From: an uncultured Mediterranea sp. | GTDB taxonomy: Bacteria > Bacteroidota > Bacteroidia > Bacteroidales > Bacteroidaceae | NCBI GenBank assembly: GCA_945641355.1 | Contig: CALZEQ010000003.1 | Span: forward strand, 55,447-119,446 | DNA length: 64,000 bases | Direction: 5' to 3' | Part shown: positions 35,460-45,284 of the stretch, piece after piece | Layout of the letters: the number at the start of each line of letters is the position of its first letter | Numbering within the stretch: the first letter of the stretch is position 1 | Position numbers and translations under genes: made by a program | The notes under the pieces: model-generated | Told to the model about the DNA's origin: nothing | Seen by the model: only the letters and a program-made list of their open reading frames with translations | The model's database searches: none

Positions 35460-36428
35460 ATGAGAAAGATATTTCCATGGCTGGGGCTGCTGGGGCTGCT
35501 GGTTGCCTGCAACCCTCGCGACAACCGCCCGGCAACCGACGGCGAGCCGCAGGCAGCCGCCGACACGCTACCCCTTGTCCCGCTGGGTGATCCGTTTATC
35601 CTCTACCACGACGGCCTCTACTACGCATACGGCACCCATGCCGAAGAGGGTATCGAGGTCTATACCTCTGCCGACCTGCACCACTGGCACAGCGCCGGAC
35701 TGGCCTTGCGCCGGCAAGACTCCTGGGGCGACCGCTGGTTTTGGGCTCCGGAGGTCTATCGGATCAACGGCCGCTTCTACATGTACTATTCGGCGGACGA
35801 GCACATCTGCGTCGCCACCTCGGCCTCCCCAGCTGGCCCGTTTGTACAGGCAGAGCAGGTGCCTATGCTTCCCGATGAAAAGTGCATCGACTCCTCGCTC
35901 TTCATTGACGACGACGGCACTCCCTATCTCACCTTCGTGCGCTTTACCGACGGCAACAACATCTGGATAGCGCGTCTGGAGGACGACTACATCACTATCC
36001 GTCCCGGCACGCTGCGCCCGTGCATCCACGTGTCGCAGCCGTGGGAGGAGGTATGGCCGCGCGTCAACGAGGCCTCTTTCCTGCTAAAGCGGAACGGCCT
36101 CTATTACCTCACCTACTCGGCCAACAGCTACGAGAGTCCCTCCTACGGTGTGGGTTGTGCCACCACCCGCAACCTACTGGACGGTCCGTGGGAGAAGTAT
36201 CCCGAGAATCCGTTGCTGCAGTCTCCTCCGGGGCTGACGGGGACAGGCCATAGTTCGCTCTTCACCGATGCCGAAGGCCGTCTGCGCATTGTCTATCACG
36301 CACACCGCGACTCGGCCCACATCCATCCGCGTGCCATGTACATCGGTCACGTCCATTTCCAGTCTGTCAATGGTCAGGAGCGGATGCGCATCAGTCAGGA
36401 GTACATCACACCGCGGTTGGCAGATTGA
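35460..36428 (+). CDS. GH43-family surface lipoprotein
   Basis: The product is about 322 residues from MRKIFPWLGLLGLLVAC (lipobox Cys 17); an ATG 16 codons upstream would bury the signal peptide, so I prefer this start. The propeller shows the GH43 triad: D44 (PLGDPFILYHDG), D144 (KCIDSSLFID) and E204 (RVNEASFLLK). It differs clearly from the GH43 at 31142, being lipid-anchored and with an E-A-S rather than an E-G-T acid motif, so a different subfamily and linkage are likely (arabinofuranoside, xyloside or galactan type). It is the last gene of the locus; a 9-base-arm hairpin follows and valS converges on it. Confidence 0.85.
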   Translation: MRKIFPWLGLLGLLVACNPRDNRPATDGEPQAAADTLPLVPLGDPFILYHDGLYYAYGTHAEEGIEVYTSADLHHWHSAGLALRRQDSWGDRWFWAPEVYRINGRFYMYYSADEHICVATSASPAGPFVQAEQVPMLPDEKCIDSSLFIDDDGTPYLTFVRFTDGNNIWIARLEDDYITIRPGTLRPCIHVSQPWEEVWPRVNEASFLLKRNGLYYLTYSANSYESPSYGVGCATTRNLLDGPWEKYPENPLLQSPPGLTGTGHSSLFTDAEGRLRIVYHAHRDSAHIHPRAMYIGHVHFQSVNGQERMRISQEYITPRLAD

Positions 36429-36451
36429 GAATGCATACCCGAATAACATTC

Positions 36452-36475
36452 AGGGCGGACACATAGGTCCGCCCT
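36452..36475. repeat. Small REP-like palindrome between convergent genes
   Basis: AGGGCGGAC and GTCCGCCCT are perfect inverted repeats around ACATAG. It sits in the 75-base gap between the convergent GH43 and valS genes. The G/C-rich stem and its CATTC/TTACAC flanks resemble short intergenic palindromes that I recall as dispersed in Bacteroides genomes. It may also act as a bidirectional terminator. Confidence 0.5.
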
Positions 36476-36503
36476 TACACGTATAACACGTATTCAGTCA
36501 AGT

Positions 36504-39185
36504 TTATTTCTTCAAGGCAGCAATGCTCTCCTTCAGCGACTTGATAATGCTCTCGGCGTCGGCTTGCTTCTTGCGCTCCATCTCGATGACAGCGGCTGGC
36601 GCATGGCTCACAAACTTCTCGTTGCCCAGCTTCTTCAGCACGCTCTGCAGGAATCCCTCCTTGTGCTTCAGCTCGGCCTCCATGCGGGCAATCTCGGCTT
36701 CCACATCTATCAGGTTTCCCAGCGGCACGGCATATTCGGTAGTACCTACCATGAACGAGGCTGCCCCCTCGGCTTTGGCCTCCACCACCGTGATGGCAGC
36801 GAGGTTGCACATCTTCGCTACCACGGCATCGAATGCTGCTATCGGATTCTCTCCTACCACCTGCAGCGTCAGTGCCTCCTTTTGGGCGATGTTCTTTTGC
36901 AGACGGATGGTGCGGACGTTGCCTATCACCTCCTTCACCATTTCGAAGCGAGCCGTCAGCTCCTCATCGGCAGTGTCGGCCGCAGCCATGGGATCTGTCA
37001 TCAGACTCTCACCATCCTTACGCTCGGTGATGTTCTGCCATAGTTCTTCGGTAATAAAAGGCATGAAGGGATGGAGCAGATGGAGCAGATTGTCGAAGAA
37101 GGCGATGGTGGCATCGTACACCTGACGGTTGATGGGCTGTCCGAAGGCAGGCTTCACCATCTCCAGATACCAGGCGGAGAACTCGTCCCAGAAGAGTTTG
37201 TACACAGCCATCAAGGCTTCGCTCAGGCGGTATTTGCCGAAGAGGTCGGCCACCTCGGCCATGGCGACATTTTGCTTGGCCTCAAACCATCGCATGGCTA
37301 AGCGGGCTGCTTCAGGCACGGGCACCTCTTCGCTCACCTCCCATCCCTTGACCAGTCGGAAGGCATTCCATATCTTGTTGCAGAAGTTGCGTCCCTGTTC
37401 GCACAGCGCATCGTCGAAGAGGATGTCATTGCCGGCAGGTGCCGAGAGCATCATGCCCATGCGCACACCGTCGGCACCATACTTCTCGATGAGGTCCAGC
37501 GGGTCGGGCGAGTTGCCCAGCGACTTGGACATCTTGCGGCCCAGCTTGTCGCGCACGATACCGGTAAAATAGACGTTACGGAACGGCATGTCGCCCAGGT
37601 ACTCGTAGCCGGCCATAATCATGCGGGCCACCCAGAAGAAGATGATATCGGGTCCCGTCACCAGGTCGCTGGTGGGATAGTAATACTTGATTTCCTCGTT
37701 GCCAGGGTTATTGATGCCGTCGAACAGCGAGATGGGCCAGAGCCAGGAGGAGAACCAGGTGTCCAGACAGTCGCTGTCCTGACGCAAATCCTCCATCTTC
37801 AGGTCGGCACAACCCGTCTTCTCTTGCGCCAGCCGGAGTGCCTCGTCGGGCGTGGCGGCCACTACATAGCCCCCTTCGGGCAGGAAGTAGGCAGGTATGC
37901 GGTGTCCCCACCACAGCTGACGACTGATGCACCAGTCCTTGATGTTCTCCAGCCAGTTCTTGTAGGTATTCTTGTACTTGGGCGGATAGAACTTCAGTTC
38001 GTCGTTCATCACGGGCGGCAGGGCCATGTCGGCAAAGTGCTGCATCTTGAGGAACCACTGCATGGAGAGCTTCGGCTCGATGGGCACGTTGGTGCGCTCC
38101 GAGAAGCCCACTTTGTTGGTATAGGCCTCCACCTTCTCCAGCAGTCCGGCTTCCTGCAGGTCCTGCTCAATCTGGCGACGCACGTCGAAGCGGTCCTGAC
38201 CCACATAGAGCCCGGCGGCCTCACTCAGCGTGCCGTTGTCGTTGAAGATGTCGATAGAGGGCAGATTGTACTTCTCGCCCAGCATATAGTCGTTTACGTC
38301 GTGGGCGGGTGTCACCTTCAGGCAGCCCGTACCGAACTCGATATCCACATAGTCGTCCTCGATGACAGGAATCACACGGCCTACCAGAGGCACGATGACC
38401 TTCTTGCCGCTGAGCCAGCGATTCTTCACGTCGTTGGGGTTGATGCACATGGCCGTATCGCCCATGATGGTCTCGGGACGTGTGGTAGCCACTACGGCAT
38501 AGCGGCGGCCCTGGGCATCACGGTGCACCACCTCGCCCTCGGCACCCGTCTCGCCCTTCAGATCATCGTCGACCACATAGTAGCGCAGGTAGTAGAGCTT
38601 GCTATGCTCCTCCTTGTAGATGACCTCCTCGTCCGAGAGGGCGGTCAGCGCCTTGGGGTCCCAGTTCACCATGCGCACACCGCGGTAAATCAGTCCCTTG
38701 TTGTAGAGGTCGACAAACACCTTGATGACACTCTCACTGCGGGCCTCGTCCATGGTGAAGGCGGTGCGGTCCCAGTCGCACGAGGCTCCCAGCCGCCGCA
38801 GTTGCTTCAGGATGATGCCTCCGTGCTCTTCGGTCCAGGCCCAGGCATGACGCAAAAACTCCTCACGGGTCAGGTCGGTCTTCTTGATGCCCTGTGTGGC
38901 CAGTTTGTTCACCACCTTGGCTTCGGTAGCTATGCTGGCATGGTCGGTACCCGGTACCCAGCAGGCGTTCTTTCCCTCCATGCGGGCACGGCGCACCAGA
39001 ATATCTTGTATGGTATTGTTCAGCATGTGTCCCATGTGGAGCACACCGGTGACGTTGGGGGGCGGGATGACGACGGTGTACGGTTGACGACCATCGGGTT
39101 TCGAACTGAACAGCTTGTGGTCCAACCAATACTGGTACCACTTTCCCTCCACATCAGCGGGATTGTACTTACTTGCTAATTCCAT
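36504..39185 (-). CDS. valS: Valyl-tRNA synthetase
   Basis: The product is about 893 residues from the ATG of [20 protein letters not shown]; an ATG 11 codons upstream precedes the normal family start. Class I signature motifs are [17 protein letters not shown] (HIGH-type, near residue 45) and [12 protein letters not shown] (near 550). The editing domain includes [12 protein letters not shown], and the C-terminal coiled coil ([36 protein letters not shown]) is typical of ValRS. It charges tRNA-Val with valine and edits mischarged threonine. A -7 box lies at 39269-39276, giving a leader of about 80 bases. Confidence 0.98.
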   Translation of the reverse strand: MELASKYNPADVEGKWYQYWLDHKLFSSKPDGRQPYTVVIPPPNVTGVLHMGHMLNNTIQDILVRRARMEGKNACWVPGTDHASIATEAKVVNKLATQGIKKTDLTREEFLRHAWAWTEEHGGIILKQLRRLGASCDWDRTAFTMDEARSESVIKVFVDLYNKGLIYRGVRMVNWDPKALTALSDEEVIYKEEHSKLYYLRYYVVDDDLKGETGAEGEVVHRDAQGRRYAVVATTRPETIMGDTAMCINPNDVKNRWLSGKKVIVPLVGRVIPVIEDDYVDIEFGTGCLKVTPAHDVNDYMLGEKYNLPSIDIFNDNGTLSEAAGLYVGQDRFDVRRQIEQDLQEAGLLEKVEAYTNKVGFSERTNVPIEPKLSMQWFLKMQHFADMALPPVMNDELKFYPPKYKNTYKNWLENIKDWCISRQLWWGHRIPAYFLPEGGYVVAATPDEALRLAQEKTGCADLKMEDLRQDSDCLDTWFSSWLWPISLFDGINNPGNEEIKYYYPTSDLVTGPDIIFFWVARMIMAGYEYLGDMPFRNVYFTGIVRDKLGRKMSKSLGNSPDPLDLIEKYGADGVRMGMMLSAPAGNDILFDDALCEQGRNFCNKIWNAFRLVKGWEVSEEVPVPEAARLAMRWFEAKQNVAMAEVADLFGKYRLSEALMAVYKLFWDEFSAWYLEMVKPAFGQPINRQVYDATIAFFDNLLHLLHPFMPFITEELWQNITERKDGESLMTDPMAAADTADEELTARFEMVKEVIGNVRTIRLQKNIAQKEALTLQVVGENPIAAFDAVVAKMCNLAAITVVEAKAEGAASFMVGTTEYAVPLGNLIDVEAEIARMEAELKHKEGFLQSVLKKLGNEKFVSHAPAAVIEMERKKQADAESIIKSLKESIAALKK

Positions 39186-39268
39186 TGTTGTATTCTTCAT
39201 TTTACGTCGTACCGACAACCTCCCTACAGCCGACGGCCGACAGTCCTACATATTTATAATAACGGCTG

Positions 39269-39276
39269 CAAAAGTA
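39269..39276 (-). promoter_or_regulatory. Candidate -7 promoter element for valS
   Basis: On the minus strand the bases read TACTTTTG, an exact TAnnTTTG match, 84 bases before the chosen valS start. The -33 position holds only a weak TTG about 23 bases away. Confidence 0.45.
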
Positions 39277-39330
39277 ATAAAAATCTTCAAGTTACAGAAC
39301 AATCTGCGTAAGCAATAAAAAAAAACAGGG

Positions 39331-42300
39331 TCAGGTAGCGGGCGCAAGCTGCACCATCTCGTTGTCGGTACGTATCTTCCCCTCGCTCTCCAGCAGTTCC
39401 ATGGCTTGTTCGATGCCGGCATCTACGGCCACTCCCTTGCGGGCAAAGCCCAGCAGATGGGCCACGAAGCGCTTCAAATCCTCACGAGGCAGGGAGCCTT
39501 GCTGCTCCAGTGTATCGAGCAGGGCATTCATGAACTCGATAACCGGCACCTCCTGCACCTCACGGCTGGAGTCGGCCCGGTAGTAGGCATAGTTTTGGGC
39601 ATGAGCTGCACTCTTCCAGTAGGTGACCACACCGCCCGGCATTTCAAGTTCATCGCGATACTGATCCTTGAGCAACGTATCAATCAGAGCCTGTATGCGC
39701 GGCGTGGCGCGTTGCAAACCCCATACCTGTGCAATGCGTTTGTAAAGCAACAGGTTGTTGACAGGCTGTTCGGCCGCAATGATAAAAGCCAGCTGCTCCT
39801 TGACCTTGTCCTTGGCGGCCAATACATCCTCCACAGAGAAAGCCCATCGCGAGGGACGCATCGGTGCACAATGATAGGGCCGGCAGCGGTTTTTGACTAC
39901 CTCCTGTTCAACCGCTTCTACATTGAACTTCTTGACAGGCTCAGGTATGGCAGAGAGCGGCAGCTGCACGGTTCCCTTCCGTTTCTGTTGCCTACGTATG
40001 TCGTCCAGCAGCGAAAGGATGCGTTTCATCACCCGCCGACGGTTGCTGAACCAGTCGATGGACCATACGCGCATGATGTTCCAGTCCAACAGCTGCAACA
40101 CCGACGGTTGCACGAGTTCGCGGTCGCGCGTGGTCTTGGTCTCGTAGTAGTTCTTCCCATCGCACAGGATACCCAACAGATAGCGGCTGGCGTCCGCCGG
40201 ATCGATGACCGCCAGATCAATCTTGAAGTTGGAACGTCCTACGTAGGTATCTACCTGATAGCCTTGTCGGTTCAGCTCGTCGGCAATCTGCGTCACCAGC
40301 GAGCTCTCTTCACCGGCCTGCACCTGCCCGGCCGCCACGACAGAGGTACCCCGCTCAGCAAATTCAAGGAACTTCTTCAATCCCTCTACACCTACCGCCT
40401 TAGTACGTCGCAGGTCAATCTGTTCGGCACGGAGCGTAGAGAAGACCATCATCTCGTAACGCGAACGCGACACGGCCACGTTCAGGCGTCGTTCGCCGCC
40501 GCTGTTGTTGAGCGGCCCAAAGTTCATGGACACCCGGCCATACTTGTCGGGGCCATAACCGATGGAGAAGAGGATGACATCGCGTTCGTCGCCCTGCACA
40601 TTCTCCAGGTTCTTGATAAAGATGGGCTCGTCACCCTGATAGGCCAGTTCCTCCAATTCGGGCCGTTTGGCCAGCTCCTCGGTCAGGATATCCTCTATCA
40701 GGTTCTGCTGTACCTTGCTGAACGAGACGATACCGATGCTGCGACGGGACAACTCCTTGTCGGAGAGGCGGCGGATGACCTCCTGCACAATGGCTTCGGC
40801 CTCGGAGCGATTGCTGCGGGTACGCCCCTTGTCGTACGTACCCTCTATCTGCACCAGCGTCACCTTGGAGGTACGATCGTCTACCGAGGGAAAGGTGTGG
40901 AGCTTGCCCTCGTAATATTGCGCGTTGCTGAAGGCTATCAGACTCTCGTGCTTGCTGCGGTAGTGCCACGTCAGGTATCGGGAGGGCATGGAGAGGGAGA
41001 TGCAATCGTCCAGAATGCTCTCCATATCATCGAAGGCAGCCTCCTCTTCGTCCACCTGCGAGGTAGCGAAGAAGCTGGTAGGCGGCATCTGTTTGGGATC
41101 GCCCACTACCACCAGCGACTTACCGCGTGCAATGGCTCCCACAGCCTCGCTGGTAGGCATCTGTGAGGCTTCGTCGAAGATGACCAGGTCGAACTTATCG
41201 TTGTTCAGGTCCAGATACTGGGCCACGGAGATGGGGCTCATCAACATGCAGGGACAGAGTTTGGGTAGCAGGGTGGGTATCTGGTCGATAATGCGGCGGA
41301 TGGATGTGCCGCGTCCGCCGTTGCCGATGTTGCGCTTCAGGATGCCCACCTCTGAAGTAGCAGATGCCTCCATGGTGAGTGACGGGATGCGGGCAGCCAA
41401 TCGGCAGTAAAGTTCCTGCTTGCTCAATTCCTGGAAGGTGCGTGTCAACTGGCGGTATTTGTTGATTTGTTCCTCGAAGATGACGCCGTTGAACATGCTC
41501 AGCATTTCGTTTTCGTCAATCAGGCGGAGTGACAGCTTGTGATAGGCTCCCTTACGGTAGGCATTGGCCGCCTCCTGTCCGCTCTTGTGATGCTGTTCAA
41601 TGTAGGTGACGGCACGACGCAAGCCGGCCTCCTGCAACGTCTGACGATGACGGCACCACAAGGTCCAGTCGTTGAACAGAGAGAAATGAGCCAGCCAGCG
41701 CTGCACCACAGGCAACCGTTCAGTGAGGGGGAGTCCATCAAAAGGCTCGGGCATGAGTTGTGACAGCAGATTCTCCTCGGCCTCAACGAAACGTTCCTGC
41801 AGCTGCACCACTCTGCGGAACATGGAGCATTCGGTCTGCAGGAAGAGTTCCCAACGTCCGTCGATGCGCTTCAGCAGGATATCGCACAGCGTACGCAGGT
41901 CGCACCGGTTGGCATCGGACAACTTATGCAAGGCCGCACAGCAGTCGGGCAATGCCTGGCAGAGTTTTTCCACTTCGTCCCACTGTTCTTTGCCGGCCGG
42001 TACCAAGGGGCCGAACAGACGGGTCAGCGAGTCGCGCTCCTCATCAATGGCCCGGGCATGTTGCTGATACTGCTCCAGATAATCCAGCAACGGCACGACT
42101 TCATCCAGATGCAGGGCCGGTGCAAAACGGCGCAACCGCCTCAGGAAACGGCGGGAGGCGATGAAACGTAGCAGGCTCCACTTCTCCTGGATGGCCTTCC
42201 ACTCCTGCTTCAGCAGGAAGGAGTCTTCCTCCAGAAAAGAGGAAGAGCAGAGGCGCGACAGGTAGTTCCGGGCTTCGTCACGCTTCCGTCCTACCTGAGC

Positions 42301-45144
42301 CAGTTCCCGCCAACGCACCATCCGTTCGGCCTTGAAGCCCTCCTCCAGCAACGGCAAATTCAGCAGCGGCAGGTTTAGCAGAGCTGCCATCAACCGTGCC
42401 ACATGCTCCATGCCGACCCGGTCGTCCGAGCAGGCACTCTGCAGCAGCCCCGCCACATAACGACGGCATTCCGTCCACTCTTCCAGCAATTCGGCATACT
42501 GCTGCAATGACGTCTGCAAGCTGTCACGCCGTTCGGATGTGAAAGCACGCGGATAGAGCCCTGCCAACGGATGGTCTTGCGGATGGTCGGTGACACGCAC
42601 AATAACATCGACCTCCTGCAACAGTTCCTGCGCACGACGTATCTCATCGGCCGAGAGGCAATCCAGTTCCTTCTGTCCGGGCTCCAGTTCGTCTCCTTCT
42701 ATAGAGAGATAGCCCGACAGGCAGTCGTACAGCGACAGTCCCCGCTCATGCTGCACAGCGTGCAGCGCTTCCATATACGCAATCAGACTCTTCCTGCGCT
42801 CGAACAGTGCCTCCGAGGTTTTCTCATAATCAGCGGGCGACTTGATATGCGTCACGTTCAGCGCACGCTCCATCTGCTTCAGGAAGTGCGACTTGGTGAC
42901 TTTGTTGGAGTGCAGCTCCAGACAGAAGGGATCCAGGCCGATACGTGCCAGACGGCGTTGCACCACCGAGAGAGCGGCCATCTTCTCAGCCACAAAGAGC
43001 ACCCTCTTGCCCTGGAACAGGGCATTGGCTATCATGTTAGTGATGGTCTGTGACTTGCCTGTACCCGGAGGCCCGTGCAGAATGAAACTCTTCCCCGCCC
43101 CCGACTCGATGACTGCCTCTAACTGCGAGGAGTCCACGGAAACGGGAATGGCAAACCGGGCCGGTTCGACTTCGCGGTCGGCCTCGCGGGCATCTGCCAC
43201 TTCGCCGGTGTCCGTCCACACGATGCGGTTCTCCATCAGACTGGCCACAACGGGATTCTCGCGCAGCTTGTCGGCGTTGGTGTGGATGTCGTTCCACATC
43301 ACGAACTTGCTGAACGAAAAGAGGCCCAGCATAGCCTCCTCTACGACATCCCATCCCTTCTGCTCGCGCAAACAGGCACGCAGGATGGCGAATATCTGCT
43401 TCACATCGACTCCGTTCTCGTCCTTGGGCAACGGATGGAGGCTGCTCAGGGTGATGCCGAACTGCTGCTTCAGCAATTCCACCAGGGTGATATTCAGGAT
43501 GATGTCCTCCTCGCGGGAGCGGATGACGTAACCCAAGCCCCCCCGCTTGCGCACGATGTCGACAGGCAGCAGCAGGATGGGGGCAAAGCGCGGACGCTCG
43601 CTCTTGGCGGTCTCGTACCACTTGAGCACGCCCAATACCAGGAAGAGAGCATTGGCACCGTTCTCCTCCAAGGCCGTACGCGACTCCCGATAGAGGTGCT
43701 TCAGGGCTGCCTGCAAGTCTACTTCATGCAGGTACGAGTGCAACCGCCGGTTTTCTCCCTCCTGCAGAATCAGTTCCTCCAGCTGCTGTTTGTAGAGCTG
43801 GGAATCGTAGATGCCGCTGCCATCGGGCTGGAACTCCTCCTTGACCGGCAGCGGCAGTATCTGATAGGTGTCTCCGGCCTGCAGTTGGTCTTCCAGACGG
43901 TCGATGGAGAAAGAGATGAAGGGTATTACCTTCCTGCCCAGCCGCATATTGATCAGGTTGTTGCGCAGGGAGAAATCCAGCAGTTTCCGTTCCCAAATGG
44001 CCTGTTTGGTCACCTCGGCCGTACTGTCGTCCAGCTTCAGGTCATAGCGGCTCAACTGGCTGACCTCATGCGTGGCATTGACATGCTCCACCCCCTCGTT
44101 TTCTATCTGCCATACACCCTCCTGCATCACCCGCACCGGCAAGGGACGAATACCCTCAAACCGGCAATGCCATACATCAATGAAGAGGCGGAACTCCTCC
44201 TCTCTGCGCAATGCATCCAGGGCCTGTCCGACGGCCTCCTCAAATGAGACAGGCGAGGAAGAGGTCAGAGCAGTAGTCTCTACCAACACCATGTCGTTGA
44301 TGCCGTCTGCACACCCTTTCAACAGGTAGGCAGCATCCTCGCCGATGGACTTGGCATACATGTCACTCGTCAGCCAGGCTCCCACAAAGGCATGACCGTT
44401 CATCACCACCAACAGCGGATGGATGCCCACCGACTCCAGACAGGAGGCAAAGAGCAACGTCAGATCCAGGCAGGTGGCCAACTTCTCGTTCAGCACCTTG
44501 TCCACCAGACGTACCCGCTGGCCATACTGTTCAAAGCCAGCGGGTATCGTGGCATACACCAGTGACTCGGCCCGCAAGGCCTCGTACAGTGCCGCCACCT
44601 GCTGACGCACCCGGTTGGGGTTCTGCGTCTGATACTCGTCCAGTGCCGACGAACCGGTCCATTGTTCCAGAAAACGGGATGCGTTGACGGCCACACGCGA
44701 CAGCAAGGGATGATTGGGTGTAACGAAGGAGGCCAACAGTTCCGGTAGGATGTCCAGCCCCGTCCACTGGTCGAAAGCCATCAGATAGATGGGGAAACGC
44801 TGTTCGTAAGCCGTCTCTTCACCGATACGGATGGTCAGCAAGAAGTCTGAATGGATTCCTTCGGAAAGCGTCAGCAACCGATTAGCCTCTGGCTGAATCT
44901 TCAGTGTCTCGAAGGAGACCGTCTGCCCGGCAGGAACGGAGTCGGCCCTCAGTTCGCACGTCTGCAGTTCCTCGCCCGTCAGCGAGATATATAAATCATT
45001 CCATGCCTGACCGTCGTGATTGGTCAAAGCAAAACGCAAGCAAGTAGCTATGCGGTTATGTACCATCGCATAGTTGATGCAAGGAAGGTATTCGAACGCC
45101 AATGTACCGTGTACATTCCCTTCTATTGCAAATTCGTTTCCCAT
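39331..45144 (-). CDS. DUF4011-helicase-nuclease-DUF3320 giant protein, Hhe-like defence candidate
   Basis: The product is about 1,937 residues from MGNEFAIEGN; an upstream ATG at 45189 overlaps the -7 box, so it cannot be the start if that promoter is used. Parts in order: a beta-rich N-terminus; a transglutaminase/papain-like segment with C225 (ATCLDLTLLFASCLE) and H251 (NGHAFVGAW); DUF4011 near 385 (KLLDFSLRNNLINMRLG); SF1 helicase Walker A with K697 (GPPGTGKSQ); a long helical insertion; Walker B D1324-E1325 (LVIFDEASQMP); helicase motifs QGDERDVILFSIGYGP and RRLNVAVSRSR; a Vsr/PD-(D/E)xK-like nuclease with D1643, D1662 and K1664; and DUF3320 at the C-terminus. This order matches the single-gene antiphage system named Hhe. 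It is flanked by housekeeping genes. Domain calls are by eye; defence is inference. Confidence 0.85.
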   Translation of the reverse strand: MGNEFAIEGNVHGTLAFEYLPCINYAMVHNRIATCLRFALTNHDGQAWNDLYISLTGEELQTCELRADSVPAGQTVSFETLKIQPEANRLLTLSEGIHSDFLLTIRIGEETAYEQRFPIYLMAFDQWTGLDILPELLASFVTPNHPLLSRVAVNASRFLEQWTGSSALDEYQTQNPNRVRQQVAALYEALRAESLVYATIPAGFEQYGQRVRLVDKVLNEKLATCLDLTLLFASCLESVGIHPLLVVMNGHAFVGAWLTSDMYAKSIGEDAAYLLKGCADGINDMVLVETTALTSSSPVSFEEAVGQALDALRREEEFRLFIDVWHCRFEGIRPLPVRVMQEGVWQIENEGVEHVNATHEVSQLSRYDLKLDDSTAEVTKQAIWERKLLDFSLRNNLINMRLGRKVIPFISFSIDRLEDQLQAGDTYQILPLPVKEEFQPDGSGIYDSQLYKQQLEELILQEGENRRLHSYLHEVDLQAALKHLYRESRTALEENGANALFLVLGVLKWYETAKSERPRFAPILLLPVDIVRKRGGLGYVIRSREEDIILNITLVELLKQQFGITLSSLHPLPKDENGVDVKQIFAILRACLREQKGWDVVEEAMLGLFSFSKFVMWNDIHTNADKLRENPVVASLMENRIVWTDTGEVADAREADREVEPARFAIPVSVDSSQLEAVIESGAGKSFILHGPPGTGKSQTITNMIANALFQGKRVLFVAEKMAALSVVQRRLARIGLDPFCLELHSNKVTKSHFLKQMERALNVTHIKSPADYEKTSEALFERRKSLIAYMEALHAVQHERGLSLYDCLSGYLSIEGDELEPGQKELDCLSADEIRRAQELLQEVDVIVRVTDHPQDHPLAGLYPRAFTSERRDSLQTSLQQYAELLEEWTECRRYVAGLLQSACSDDRVGMEHVARLMAALLNLPLLNLPLLEEGFKAERMVRWRELAQVGRKRDEARNYLSRLCSSSFLEEDSFLLKQEWKAIQEKWSLLRFIASRRFLRRLRRFAPALHLDEVVPLLDYLEQYQQHARAIDEERDSLTRLFGPLVPAGKEQWDEVEKLCQALPDCCAALHKLSDANRCDLRTLCDILLKRIDGRWELFLQTECSMFRRVVQLQERFVEAEENLLSQLMPEPFDGLPLTERLPVVQRWLAHFSLFNDWTLWCRHRQTLQEAGLRRAVTYIEQHHKSGQEAANAYRKGAYHKLSLRLIDENEMLSMFNGVIFEEQINKYRQLTRTFQELSKQELYCRLAARIPSLTMEASATSEVGILKRNIGNGGRGTSIRRIIDQIPTLLPKLCPCMLMSPISVAQYLDLNNDKFDLVIFDEASQMPTSEAVGAIARGKSLVVVGDPKQMPPTSFFATSQVDEEEAAFDDMESILDDCISLSMPSRYLTWHYRSKHESLIAFSNAQYYEGKLHTFPSVDDRTSKVTLVQIEGTYDKGRTRSNRSEAEAIVQEVIRRLSDKELSRRSIGIVSFSKVQQNLIEDILTEELAKRPELEELAYQGDEPIFIKNLENVQGDERDVILFSIGYGPDKYGRVSMNFGPLNNSGGERRLNVAVSRSRYEMMVFSTLRAEQIDLRRTKAVGVEGLKKFLEFAERGTSVVAAGQVQAGEESSLVTQIADELNRQGYQVDTYVGRSNFKIDLAVIDPADASRYLLGILCDGKNYYETKTTRDRELVQPSVLQLLDWNIMRVWSIDWFSNRRRVMKRILSLLDDIRRQQKRKGTVQLPLSAIPEPVKKFNVEAVEQEVVKNRCRPYHCAPMRPSRWAFSVEDVLAAKDKVKEQLAFIIAAEQPVNNLLLYKRIAQVWGLQRATPRIQALIDTLLKDQYRDELEMPGGVVTYWKSAAHAQNYAYYRADSSREVQEVPVIEFMNALLDTLEQQGSLPREDLKRFVAHLLGFARKGVAVDAGIEQAMELLESEGKIRTDNEMVQLAPAT

Positions 45145-45186
45145 ACTTCTTCTTGAGTGAAAAGTGTCACATGTCGTAATGTCTTG

Positions 45187-45194
45187 CAAAGATA
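45187..45194 (-). promoter_or_regulatory. Candidate -7 promoter element for the giant helicase gene
   Basis: TATCTTTG on the minus strand matches TAnnTTTG. It lies 43 bases before the ATG at 45144 and overlaps the alternative ATG at 45189, which decides the start. An A/G-rich AAGAAGAAG precedes the chosen ATG. Confidence 0.45.
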
Positions 45195-45284
45195 TATAAT
45201 TCCATACAAATATCCTCTATTCTATCCCATTGCTTTACACTATTTTTACTATCTTCGCGCAGATTTATAGACACGTTTATCCAA

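Noticed and set aside
37824..39179. Plus-strand frame (451 codons) antisense to valS
   Set aside because: valS has all class I synthetase motifs; the antisense product has none.
39406..41166. Plus-strand frame (586 codons) antisense to the giant helicase gene
   Set aside because: No recognisable domain, and the opposite strand encodes helicase and nuclease motifs.
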